From contig JAJEKV010000052.1 of the NCBI GenBank assembly GCA_021234155.1, forward strand, positions 3,466,254 through 3,530,253: 64,000 bases of DNA, in the 5' to 3' direction. How positions within the stretch are numbered: the first letter of the stretch is position 1; each line of letters starts with the position of its first letter. Under the pieces are notes generated by a model, which was given only the letters and a program-made list of their open reading frames with translations, did no database searches and was not told where the DNA came from. The DNA comes from Isoetes taiwanensis (taxonomy: Eukaryota > Streptophyta > Lycopodiopsida > Isoetales > Isoetaceae). Position numbers and translations under genes: made by a program. Positions 11,158 through 22,044 of this stretch are shown here, piece after piece.

Positions 11158-12612
11158 ATGGTTAACGGAAAGGACAATGAAAAGGGGAAGGAGAAAGGTG
11201 TTGTTTCAACTAAGATGTTATCAAAAATCTTGTCAATGTTGACGGAGGAATAAAAGGATGCAGTGGCACGTGAACTATCAAATGGAGGCACATCATCATC
11301 GAAGAAATCCAAGAGAAGGAGAAGGTCTTCCGTTGGTAGTGGTACTTCCAAGGCACAAGAGAATGCACCTGTAGAAGGTAGTGAATCGATGGCATCGGGA
11401 AACTCTCGTGCTATGAGCTTTAAGAAGTTGGGGGACACTGAGGTATATTGTACATCAATTTTAATTGTTTTGAGCGTTTGTTCCTATCTCGTTGATTAAT
11501 ATAATGTTTTTTATATTACGTTGTAGGTGTGTGTGTCTAGTGGTGGAAAGATTCATCCTGATGCTCATGGAAAAGAGTTTATGGACATTGCAAGCAGTTA
11601 CATGTTGGACCAGTGCCACGAGATACATCTAAACTGGCGACAAGTTAAGTTGCGCCAGAAGCAAGACGTGATTAATGACTTGAAGAATCAATTCGGTGCT
11701 GGTTTTAATGAGAAGGATGTCTTGAAACAACTGGGACGTAGATGGAATCATCACAGGTTAGACATATGACCTTCCAAATTCTATTTTCTTGTTTTATCTA
11801 GAGCTTTAATTTTCTTCGATTATATTGGTAGGGATTATCTAAGATGAAAGGCGCGAAAAGTTTGACTTCCAAACCTTCGTCTGTTAAAAAGGCAAACTGG
11901 AAAAAATTTCTAGACTTGGCGAAGGTGGAGCACCCCATGAAGAAGTTGGCGGCATCTCAAAGAAAAAAGAAACCATGCACTGGGTCGGGTGGGGATAGAT
12001 CAATCATCTCCAATTATGTAAGTATCATATCTTATTTGTTTAGAATCAAGTGCTATAAATACAAATTATAACTTCCTCGTATTTGCAATATTTAGTATGC
12101 CTACTTCAGAGGTTATCCTACTGAGAAAGTCATTTCCGAGATTAAGGAAATTGGAGGATGGAAGAAATGGATCCAACGTGAGAGTGATGAAGGACGTGTA
12201 TATCCAGAAACAAAGGTACAATTGCAATTTTAAGAATCGCAATTTAAATATACATATATGGATATTAGTTAGCATTAACTCTATTTAATTATCTTGTAGC
12301 ACATGCCATGGCACAGGATTATGTTGGTAAGGGCATGGTCCCAGCAGTAGATATCACGGGGAAAGCTGTTGCAGATCAAGTACCATGTGAGGAGAATGAA
12401 GACGATCTGCATGTAGTTTTTTATCTAAGTTGTTGTACATGTTTATAACTTTTAATATTGTAGCCATATAACTTATTTTTTTTCCTATGTAGTTGGATAT
12501 GTCTGAATCATCAAGCAGTGGAAGTTCAAGCGATGGATCTAGCACTGGCACTGGAAGTGAAGATACTACATCTAGTACTGACAGTGAGGAGGTTGAAATT
12601 TATAGTGTTTAA
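11158..12612 (+). CDS. CACTA TNPA-like second protein, six exons
   Basis: Exons by GT-AG sites: 11158-11442, 11527-11756, 11832-12017, 12096-12215, 12300-12412, 12493-12612. The product starts MVNGKDNEKGKEKG, has a basic stretch (SSSKKSKRRRRSS), then MLDQCHEIHLNWRQVKLRQK, KDVLKQLGRRWNHHR, YFRGYPTEKVISEIKEIGG, DYVGKGMVPAVDI and an acidic Ser/Gly/Asp tail ending EEVEIYSV. This layout resembles the accessory DNA-binding proteins of plant CACTA elements (TNPA/Ptta-En-Spm type), expected to bind the subterminal TGACAA repeats. Two defects are seen: an in-frame TAA at 11251-11253 and a one-base break after the start of exon 3. Translation could instead begin at a later codon in exon 1. Confidence 0.6.
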
Positions 12613-12844
12613 TCAAACATCTTTTTTATTTCATTTGTCATAAACTTCTTCGTAAACAATTCATGCGTATTGTTCTTTTCAGACATTATGAACTATTCCT
12701 TCTATGTTTCTATGAGACATTATGAACTATGCTTCTATGTGTATCGTTCTTTTGAGACATTATGAACTATGCTTCTATGTGTATTGCTTCTATGTTTCAT
12801 AAAAAATTCATGTCCAGTATTCTTCTCAGACATTGTGAACTAAT

Positions 12845-13590
12845 CACTATGAATTAAAATTGCTAAAAAAATGTCAAAAAAAAAACAACACATGTGCCAA
12901 ACAGAAGACAATAATGTGTCAAAAAAATGATTTAAAATATGTCAAAAATATGACTAAGATTTGCTAGAAAAAGTGACAAAAAATTACCCAAATATGTTTA
13001 TAGATGACAAAAATATGCCAAAAATAATTTAGAATATGACCAAATATATGTCAAAACATTGCCAAAAAAGTGACAAACATGGTCTAAAATATGTTAAAAT
13101 AGGTGTCAAAAAAGTGCCAAGACAACTTAAAATGTGACAAAATAGGTGCCAAAGACTTGCCAGAAAAGTGACAAAAACTCATCTTAAATTGACGCAGTAG
13201 ATGCCAAAGAATTCCCAAAAAAGTGACAAAAATAGATATAAAATATGACACTCTAGATGACAATAAATTGTCAAAAAACAACCTAAGATATGACAATCTA
13301 GATGTCAAAGAATTGCCCAAAGAAGTGACAAAAAAATGCTATAAAGATGACAAATAGGGTGTCAAAAATTTGCCTAAGATATGACAATATAAATGTCAAA
13401 GAAATGCCCAAAAAAGTGACAAAAAAATGCGATAAAGATGACAAATGAGGTGTCAAAAAATTGCCAAAAAAAAGTGACAAAAAACTGACGATCTATGATC
13501 ACTAATTTTTGACATTTTTATGGTCACATTTTTGTCAGTTCTCTGAAAAATGCAGTAGTCTACAAAGTGACAAAAAAACTGACAATAAAC
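12845..13590. repeat. CACTA right subterminal repeats (TGACAA/TGCCAAAAA motifs)
   Basis: Array of GTGACAAAAA, TGCCAAA and TGTCAAA motifs, mirror of the left array. The last 70 bases contain the terminal inverted repeat. Confidence 0.8.
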
Positions 13591-13608
13591 GCCTATTCTC
13601 TTGTAGTG

Positions 13609-13835
13609 CTTTAATTCTGAATCCATAAGGAATATTGGCTATGCACAATGTGAAGTTTTGCTTGTCTACAACTGTCCCCAGCCTGGTGCAATCACCCTGT
13701 ACAACCCTATACAAGCAGTCCTGGCCAAACGTTGTGAATCTTTCATAGCTCGTGTCAAGACTGCTAGAGCTTACTTCTTTTCCCTGTTCAATGGTCTTTA
13801 GTCTCTGCCTTTCCTCTTTGGCCCTTTCTTCTTGT
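13609..13835 (-). pseudogene. ParB-methyltransferase gene, exon with motif IV (ANIPYGF)
   Basis: The exon starts after CTCTTACAG and reads a coiled-coil-like EQEERAKEERQRLKTIEQ, then LYRVVQGDCTRLGTVVD and NFTLCIANIPYGFRIK. In N6/N4 methyltransferases the catalytic motif IV is (D/N/S)PPY; here the core is NIPYG, with Asn before Ile-Pro-Tyr. QGDC upstream matches the usual motif that precedes motif IV by about 20 residues. The exon is cut at 13608 by the CACTA terminus and resumes at about 2700. Confidence 0.65.
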
Positions 13836-13896
13836 TCTGTAAGAGAACAGTGAGACAAAAGGCTGAAAGACAAAACATGTTTTCTGCAAAACTCAC

Positions 13897-14035
13897 CAAG
13901 CCACTGAAGTTTACTGCGTGCTCTCTAATTGTGCTGTCTGTCGTACAAGTTGGGTAAAGAAGCTTGCACTCCTCCCAGTTTTCTAAGTTTAGTTGCTTCA
14001 TCAACTCGGACTGGCAGGTGACAATGTCCTTCTGA
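13897..14035 (-). pseudogene. ParB-methyltransferase gene, short exon
   Basis: This small exon is bounded by acceptor TTCTTCCAG (14036-14044) and donor CTTG|GTGAGT (13897/13896). It encodes DIVTCQSELMKQLNLENWEE and TTDSTIREHAVNFSGL in one open frame. It connects the linker exon to the exon with methyltransferase motif IV. The 60-base intron that follows ends in TTCTCTTACAG. Confidence 0.5.
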
Positions 14036-14081
14036 CTGGAAGAAGAAAAAGATTGTAATTCTAAGTGAAGAAAAGAAGTCA

Positions 14082-14631
14082 TTAGAGGTAATTTGAGATC
14101 TCCTTTTGTCTCCATAAGAATCCTCCAATAGAATGAGTACTCTACATCAAACTGCAATTAATGCAGCATTAACAACTTCATTGCTGTCGTTTTTTCCCTA
14201 TAACTTTTGATCTACTCATGAAAATGCTGCGGCGTTTGTTGCATTAGATGCAGAATGAAAAGATCTTTCAAGTGATATATGGTATGATGTATTTCAATAC
14301 AAGCCATATGTGTTAACCTTAAAAAATATGGTTTTTTGCTCTTTTCTTATATATTTACATCCCAAAAGATATAACAATGGGTTGTCATTAGAAAGATCTT
14401 GAGGAGACGAATCCATTGCCACAAATAATGTTCGAATCGGAGTTTTTGATCAAAAGTTATAGTAGAAAAATGACACTGCAAAAGTTAGTTAGAACTGCAT
14501 TAATTACTGCTGCCACATAATACTGGAATAAAATACGCTGGAGCTCTTCTCTTATTGGACAGTTTAAAAAGCTGATGTGGCTTTTTAAGCATCCCTTAAT
14601 GGAACAAAATGAGATATCAAATTACCTCTAA
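14082..14631 (-). mobile_element. MITE, 550 bp, copy 2 (in methyltransferase intron)
   Basis: Termini TTAGAGGTAATTTGAGATCT and CCTCTAA. The body is an inverted copy of 7688-8238. It lies between two exons of the methyltransferase gene and so enlarges that intron. Confidence 0.75.
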
Positions 14632-14649
14632 TGACATGACAAAGCAAAT

Positions 14650-14895
14650 GAGGCTTATGTCTTAGCCTCCTTAGCCATTTCATCTAGAGTGAATTCTTTG
14701 GCCACAAGTTTTTCTAAAAGACGCACAATAATTTCCTTGCTCTTGAGACCCTGTAGTTGCGTCCACGGCACAATGCTCATGTTTTTTTGCTTTGCCTCAC
14801 TACTTTTTTTTCAGTTTTTTTCCAGTGGAGCTAGTTTGTTCTTTAAATTCACCATCCTCGAAAATGCAGAAGATTCTTTCTTGAAGACCCCACAC
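14650..14895 (-). pseudogene. ParB-methyltransferase gene, linker exon
   Basis: After acceptor TTTAACAG (14896-14903) the sequence encodes VWGLQERIFCIFEDGEFK, a lysine-rich stretch ending in a TAG, and in another frame LKSKEIIVRLLEKLVAKEF, which looks like one or two helices. The 3' boundary is unclear; a 550 bp MITE (14082-14631) lies immediately downstream in the intron. No domain is recognised. It is assigned to the gene by position, strand and clean acceptor. Confidence 0.4.
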
Positions 14896-14944
14896 CTGTT
14901 AAAGGTCGAAGTCAAGTAGTTTAGTGTTGAAGAGCGTAACAGAG

Positions 14945-15270
14945 TTTATGTCACGGTATAAATTTATACCAACCATGGAAGGGTGCCACTGTATAAATTT
15001 ATACCGTGCCCTGGCTCTGTATAAATTTATACAGGTCCATGGCTCGGTATAAATTTATACTGTTTATATAGGTCCATGGCTCGGTATAAATTTATACCGA
15101 GGCACAGTATAAATTTATACTGAGCCATGGACCTGTATAAATTTATACGGAGCCAAGGCATGGTATAAATTTATACCGAGCCCTAGACCGGTTTAAATTT
15201 AAACCAAGCCATGGCACGATATAAATTTATACAGTGGCACACTTCCATGGTTGGTATAAATTTATACAGC
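14945..15270. repeat. Palindrome array GGTATAAATTTATACC, about 11 copies (intron)
   Basis: Eleven palindromes about 30 bases apart, separated by short inverted CCATGG, GGCTC and GAGCC motifs. One copy (15190-15205) is GGTTTAAATTTAAACC: both arms changed together, keeping the palindrome. The array fills the intron between donor 15340 and acceptor 14896. Confidence 0.9.
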
Positions 15271-15340
15271 TCAAGGTTGCTACACAGCTTAAACTACGCT
15301 AAACATACTATTGAAAGACTCATTTAAAAGTTGTACTTAC

Positions 15341-16320
15341 TTGACCATCTCTGAAAGCAAGCTGGACGTAGTTGTCGTACTGCTTCACAGCCATTATGGG
15401 CTTCTTATCCGAATCATAACTTAGGCAGCACTCTGTCACACAGGCTTCCCGAAGTTCTTGGAGCTTGTTCTTTTGTTTTTTAAAGTCCTCTCCATGCATT
15501 TGTTTAAACTCCACATACTCTCGGTGCATGAATCGGATTTTGTCTATAAGGCTCATCTTTAATCTGAAATCATTGTCGAGATTATGGCTCACGGCAATGA
15601 CCTTAGCCTCTTCGTCTGTTAGCCCCACATAAATGTGCGCTTCCACACTCTTCCAGACCTCGTTTCGGCTTTCTTCTTTTGATAGTTCTTTCCTTGCTTT
15701 ATAACTATGTGTGCCACCAAGAACATAATACGTATAATCCTCGGAGTCAGCCTTCCTGTAATCTTTTAGTTGGTTGACCTGACTTCTGTCAACCATGACA
15801 ACGAATGGCGACACATGTGCATGTGGATTCCTTCTCATTCTTTGCTTTAGGATAGCCACATGTGCCGCGTATAACTTTCTCACCTGAAGCACTCTGACCC
15901 CATCTTCATTCTTTGGTGGCCTCTTAATCGTCTCAGTGTCAAAGAAATAGTTTGCTTTAGCAGCTTGGTCTCATTAACCCTTTTCAAAATAGCACTCGAC
16001 TTGTCTAAGGGCCACGAAACAATATCTGCCCCAGGAGCCTTTTGAAGCGCTTCTGCTGACTCCTCTATAGTCAAGGCCTTTGTGGTTCTTGACTTTTTTT
16101 TGGGCTGTGTTTCTACTACCAAGGCTTGCCGCTTACCCTTTCCTCTCATCACCACCTCTTCCTCCTCTTCCTCTTCTTGTTCCTCTTCCAATTCACTATC
16201 TTTCTCCACATCGTCCTTAGAACATGGGTACTATAGACCTTTGGTCATAACCTTCTCGTACAGAGTGTCACTGATGAAAGGATGTCCACTATGTCCTGTA
16301 GTGCAGGGTAAATTAGGAAG
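15341..16320 (-). pseudogene. ParB-methyltransferase gene, ParB-like domain exon
   Basis: This is the largest exon, from acceptor CCGTCAG (16321-16327) to donor CAA|GTAAGT (15341/15340). It begins LPNLPCTTGHSGHPF, meets an in-frame TAG near 16230, then has an acidic run (EEEQEEEEEEE) and a basic nuclear-localisation-like stretch (QPKKKSRTTKA). After a one-base frame break near 15975 it reads through the ParB-like domain: RRNPHAHVSPFVVMVDRSQV, then YYVLGGTHSYKARKEL, then LTDEEAKVIAVSHNLDND. In ParB and sulfiredoxin folds the VLDGxHR region binds or hydrolyses nucleotide; here D and R are replaced by G and S/Y, so the usual chemistry may be lost. An alternative is a ParB-like fold used only for DNA or protein contact. 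Confidence 0.6.
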
Positions 16321-16324
16321 CTGA

Positions 16325-17500
16325 CGGTATAAATTTACACGGTAAAGCCACAGAGATCAACTTACATAGCCGAGCTTGTAATTATCCGCAATGTAATCAT
16401 GAACATCTTTAGGCTTGCACATGCTGATACGAAGCATTCTGCTGTTCAGAATGTACACAACGTCCCCGCGTCGTTCACGCAGTTCATGAGAAGCTCATCT
16501 TCGTTTTCTGTGGCAGTTAAGCTTGTCATCTTGCCGGCGGGGTAGTAATCATCCGCCTTAAACTTCCCCCTCCCTGTCTGACCACATAAGTACAGGTACG
16601 CATCAGTGGGGTAGTGCTCTCTCGCTCCCCTGTGGACGTACCATGTCACATCTTTCAGTTCGTAGGTTTGCATCTTCGACGTTTGTGTCTTCAATGGTTG
16701 TCCCTTGCTTTTGATAACAATCTTGGGGCTGAAAAGGCGCAAAGAAACCCTTTTTACATCAGGAAAACAGTTTTTTTAACACAATTTTAAACACTTTAGC
16801 TCTAAGAAAAGTGGCTTAAAGAACCTTAAATTCGTGCTATTTTACCCCTTTTTCTCTGGAAATAGACCTTAAAACACAACACTAGTGTTCAGATAGTATG
16901 GTTCCGGACCTTTCTTTAGACATTCTACATCCATTGTAAATTTAAACCACGAAAGTGGTAACCCCGTATAAATTTATACTGCAAGTGTTTATGAAATGTT
17001 TCTTTGAACGACTGTGGTCTCCTTCTGTATAAATTTATACCGAGAGGGCTCTGCAACGGTATAAATTTATACCCCTTGTGCTCAGACGGTATAAATTTAT
17101 ACCGTTGCAGAACACTCGCGGTATATAAATTTATAAATAAATAAATAATAAATAAAGATTATTAACGTCCACGGAAGCCCGTAGGTATAAATTGTGCTCA
17201 GACGGTATAAATTTATACCGGAAGAGTTCTGGAACGGTATAAAGAGATGCGGAACTAGAATGGTACGGATTAGAGACTTACGTGGCCATGACCGTATGTA
17301 TTCGCTTATAGCTGTTCGGGAGAGCAAATTGGGCTCAGTATATAAGGCGCAGCGCGAGTGGCTTCGACTTCGAACATCGTATATAGAAAGTAGACCGGCC
17401 GCCGCCGGGCTTAAGTACCATTGTTCTGTGCTTTTCCGTATAGCGTTTCTCCATAACGTCTCCTATACGAATATCGGTAAGTTTTCTTATAAATTTATAC
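16325..17500. repeat. Dispersed GGTATAAATTTATACC palindromes upstream of and inside the 5' part of the methyltransferase gene
   Basis: Copies lie near 16327 (one mismatch), 16967, 17022, 17058, 17088, 17203 and degenerate ones near 17118 and 17483. The stretch 16770-17610 otherwise shows no convincing gene; short open frames there look random. Confidence 0.8.
16366..16728 (-). pseudogene. ParB-methyltransferase gene, first recognisable exon
   Basis: The block lies between an acceptor (TTTTCAG, 16729-16735) and a donor (TAT|GTAAGT at 16366/16365). It encodes a segment with ELKDVTWYVHRGAREHY and YLYLCGQTGRGKFKADDYYP, then shifts one frame near 16485 and continues ELRERRGDVVYILNSRM to the donor. 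The fold is not recognisable to me; the aromatic-rich stretch would suit a small chromatin- or nucleic-acid-binding domain. The frame break falls beside CATGAACTGCGTG. No convincing start codon or earlier exon was found upstream; a possible short piece reads KGPEPYYLNTSVVF near 16880-16920. Confidence 0.5.
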
Positions 17501-17612
17501 CATTTTTGTTCAACCTCCAATGGTTTTCACACCTGCTCCAATGTCACCAGTTAGTAGCCGCGAAACTTCTGTCTCCGATATCCAAAGCCCCAGCCCTGAC
17601 GTTTGTACACGT

Positions 17613-19046
17613 TGTGACGCTCCCAGAGTCCATACGATGCTCCCATCATATAGATACGGGACTTCCCCTCCCATGGCGACTAAATCACCACGGCAAGGCC
17701 CTCCGTCATGCTCGGACTACTCGGGATGGCCAAGTGTCCGGGCGAGGATCACGGAGGTGTCATTCGCCCCACGTCCTCTATGGGGAAATCCTATGACAGC
17801 GGAAGCATACATATACGTTAGCATCCAATCATAATGCAAATAAAATACCACCGCGAAGGGTGGCCCATCCTCATCAACATGGCAAAGATAATCCATACAT
17901 AACAACATAAAACAACACAATAACAGGCACTACCCCGGGCTCGGACTCCAAGGGATCAAGCGACACCCGTGGTCTCAAGATATCAACAGACGGAGATATA
18001 ACAATGGCGTTGGCGGCATAAGACAATGGCTAGGGTTGTCCACTCCATCCGCCCCTCCTCCTGCACACACTTTGCGGATAGGCCGTATCATGCTATGGCG
18101 TGCTTGTAGCCCTCAGGAGACGCAATCCCAAGGAATCACCCTTGGGACTACTCCGGGTTACATCTCCCCGGTCCGATGAGGGCAGGTCGAGGAGGCGCCC
18201 CTCCCCGGTATGACGGATCCACGGGTGCGCTTAGAGGATACGTGCCCCCTCGGTGACCCCCCATGACTGCACCCGACTTACTCCCCTAAATCTAAAGGTC
18301 AGCTCACCAACCCGATTCGAGCCAGGCTGCCATAAAGGCTCCCACCCTCCGGCCCGGGGAGTGTCAGGACCCATACCCGGCCCACACACGTGGATCGACT
18401 ATAAGTCTAGCACACCTGTAGGAGTCCCGTAGCCACCGATGGCGGGACCCCACCCCCGATTCACCTTCATACCCGTTGTTTGGTGCTGAACCACATCATA
18501 GCATCCGGCCGGGTAGGCTCTTGTGCACCGGGCCGCAAGTACGAGTGGTTTTAGGGGTTCTATCTAGGAGCATCTCTCTTGCTAGATGGCCTTTAGGTCT
18601 CTACCCACCCCTTTAGCCCATACAACACCATAGGAACGGAAAGAACTAAGCTAATACATCCATCCATCCATCCATAACTTGAATAGAACATAAAATAGAG
18701 ATTAACCTACTCAAACAAGGGTTAATCCTCGACTAACTAGGAAAACCAAGCTATCTACACACTAACCCGTGTATTCCTGGCTGGAGCCATGGTCTCGGTA
18801 TGGGTCCATCACACTAGGCTGGCGGGTGATTGATGATAACTCAAGCTTGGCTGATAACTGTTGCTCCTCCTTAGCTCCCAATTCGAATTTGGGAGTCAAA
18901 ATGGGGCAGGACCCCTTTTCCTAGGCCCAAAATGGAAGGTCCCCCCGGCCAATCGTCGATTTGGGCCAGGTGGCCCTTTGTTGGTGCTAATTAACTAATT
19001 TAGATTAATTAGGGTAATTAGGCCAAATACTTTATAATTATCCACA
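17613..19046 (-). repeat. LTR (3' LTR in element orientation), copy A
   Basis: It matches 22045-23475 almost throughout, with scattered small differences at CTG/CAG/CCG positions. On the minus strand it starts TGTGGATAATTATAAAG directly after the stop of ORF2 (TAAGCCGGAGACAT). Confidence 0.85.
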
Positions 19047-19057
19047 ATGTCTCCGGC

Positions 19058-19840
19058 TTAAGGAGCTAGTGCTGCAAGACCCTCCGTCTCGGTAGGCCAA
19101 TAGTTTGCCGGGTGAAACCGAGTATCTGTTTGTACCTCGGAGGAAGATCCGGGGCGACGAAGTCGATGAAGTCATCCATGCAAGATTCGGGCGAGCTCAT
19201 AGAGAACCTCGCCTTCTCTTTCCCCTCGAGTCCCCGCCACTACATTGGTATGTCCACATGATGTCCTCCAATAGAAGGAACTCGTGTCCTTGATGATATA
19301 TAACCGGGATAACATCTAACCCAGCCAAGCGCCCACCCTCCTCACGGCGTGGCGGCATCTCCTGCGCCAACTGTTTCCACCGGACAAAATCGTCCATGGC
19401 AACCCACTCGTCTTCCTCCTCGTCCGACATTTCTGGCCCCTTGCCCTTCTCTGCCGGGTAGGGTTTTCGTCCCTCCACATCTTGGTCCATAAGAATGGCG
19501 AAAAAGAGACTTCAAGAAACTCTTGCCCCTCATGGTCGACGACCGGTCGCCGAGCCCACCGGAGCTTGCCTCGGAGTAGCTCATACCCTCTCTTCCCCCC
19601 ACCAAGCATTTCCTTGACTACTGCTCGGTCAATATAGAGTTTAGGTGGCTCCCCCAAAGGAATACAGAGAGGAAGCATTTCCTCTACATAAAATTGCAGA
19701 AACTCAGCATAATCAGGGTGTTTCTGCATGTTCGAGATGAGGTCAATATTTGGGAGAGGAAAGGCTCTAAGAGGTCGAAGGCCACTTGGGGATCCAGTGC
19801 TCCCCATCCCGATACCAAGCAAGCGGATCCATGCCATATC
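19058..19840 (-). pseudogene. Retroelement ORF2, copy A (frame-broken)
   Basis: Same protein as the intact 262-residue ORF at 34614-35402, but broken by several short indels (for example near 19160, 19500 and 19790). The recognisable centre reads ISNMQKHPDYAEFLQFYVEE. See copy B for the description. Confidence 0.7.
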
Positions 19841-19954
19841 TTATTTGGAAGGAAGGAGGAGGAAGAGTGGACAAAACCTGAAAGTGAAAGTGAAACCCTA
19901 AAACGGTCTTTAAAGTATTTATAACCCTTATGCTGACGTCAGCATTCACTATCA

Positions 19955-19987
<33 letters not shown>

Positions 19988-20092
19988 TTTTGAAAGAAAT
20001 ATTAAAATGCAACTAACAAAGACACGATAGCAAAATTCGGATTTCTCTATTGATATAGCAAAATTAAATACATTAAAAATGCCCTCGGGCCA

Positions 20093-21418
<1,326 letters not shown>

Positions 21419-22044
21419 TCACGAGGCAGCCACTGGGAAAAAGAGAGACAAGGTTTGGGCCGCTTGGGTCTGGCGGCTATGGCGGCGTCGAAGCGAGCAG
21501 GCGGCAGCGTATACAAGAAGGGAACTCCCGAAAAAAAACGGCCGTTAACTTTTTAAATTTTAAATTTTAAACTTTTTTTTTTAAAAAAAAAAAAAAAATA
21601 CGGCGGAAAAAAAATATACGCGCGAAAATACAAAGCGGCGCTGACCTGGTTATACGTGTTTCTTTCCGCGTTCTAAGTCGTCCAAACCCTGTCAGCGCCG
21701 CCATTGGGTTTGGCCTTCTGCTGGTCCCCTTGCGACCTGACGACAACTCCTTTAGGGTATTTCGGGTACGCTCGACCCATTGGAGCAATAATCTGGTCGA
21801 TCCGAGCTACGAGGAGGGAGTTATGGCGAAAACAAAATTCAAGTTTCTAACCCTAATTTCTAACTTTAACCCCTTCGCTAGGGAACACTATCTCTACAAC
21901 GGTCATTCGGTCCCATACTAAGCCAACTAACACACGGGTGGTGAGTTGGAACTTTCTAGACAAGAGTTTTTCATCCCCAACTAACGAGTTAGAGTATGGC
22001 GGTTGCAACAGTTTTGATTCACGGAACCATTGCTCGATACCCAG

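Larger units (their letters stand above)
2700..13608. mobile_element. CACTA (En/Spm-type) transposon, about 10.9 kb, inserted in a methyltransferase exon
   Basis: The right end reads CACTACAAGAGAATAGGCG on the minus strand at 13608. Inward of it TTTATTGTCAG and TTTTTTTGTCAC match 2702-2726 at the left end, where about 18 terminal bases seem lost. Both ends have long subterminal arrays of TGACAA-type motifs. Inside are a 5'-truncated TNP2-like gene on the minus strand near the left end and a TNPA-like gene on the plus strand near the right end, so the two are transcribed outward. The 6 kb centre holds captured host fragments and other elements. I could not find a clean 3-base target duplication. 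Confidence 0.75.
1613..16728 (-). pseudogene. ParB-like / N6-N4-type DNA methyltransferase gene, interrupted by a CACTA element
   Basis: Overall extent of a spliced minus-strand gene assembled from seven exon blocks listed separately. The order is an unknown N-terminal part, an acidic and basic linker, a ParB-like domain (VLGGTHSYKA, similar to the VLDGxHR motif of ParB/Srx folds), a linker, then a permuted methyltransferase with motif IV-like ANIPYGF before motif I-like LDAFSRTGTT, as in bacterial and phage N6_N4_Mtase (PF01555-type) enzymes. Expected role: base methylation of DNA (N6-adenine or N4-cytosine) guided by a ParB-type module. Seen here are one in-frame TAG (near 16230), about four one-base frame breaks and a transposon in an exon, so this copy should be inactive. 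Some frame breaks lie next to CTG/CAG and may be base-call errors. Exon joins are my reading of GT-AG sites. Marchantia DN4MT is a known land-plant N4 methyltransferase to compare with. Confidence 0.65.

Noticed and set aside
14945-15270. CRISPR-like array
   Set aside because: Repeats are about 30 bases apart but are short palindromes with related, partly inverted spacers, in a plant intron with no cas genes.
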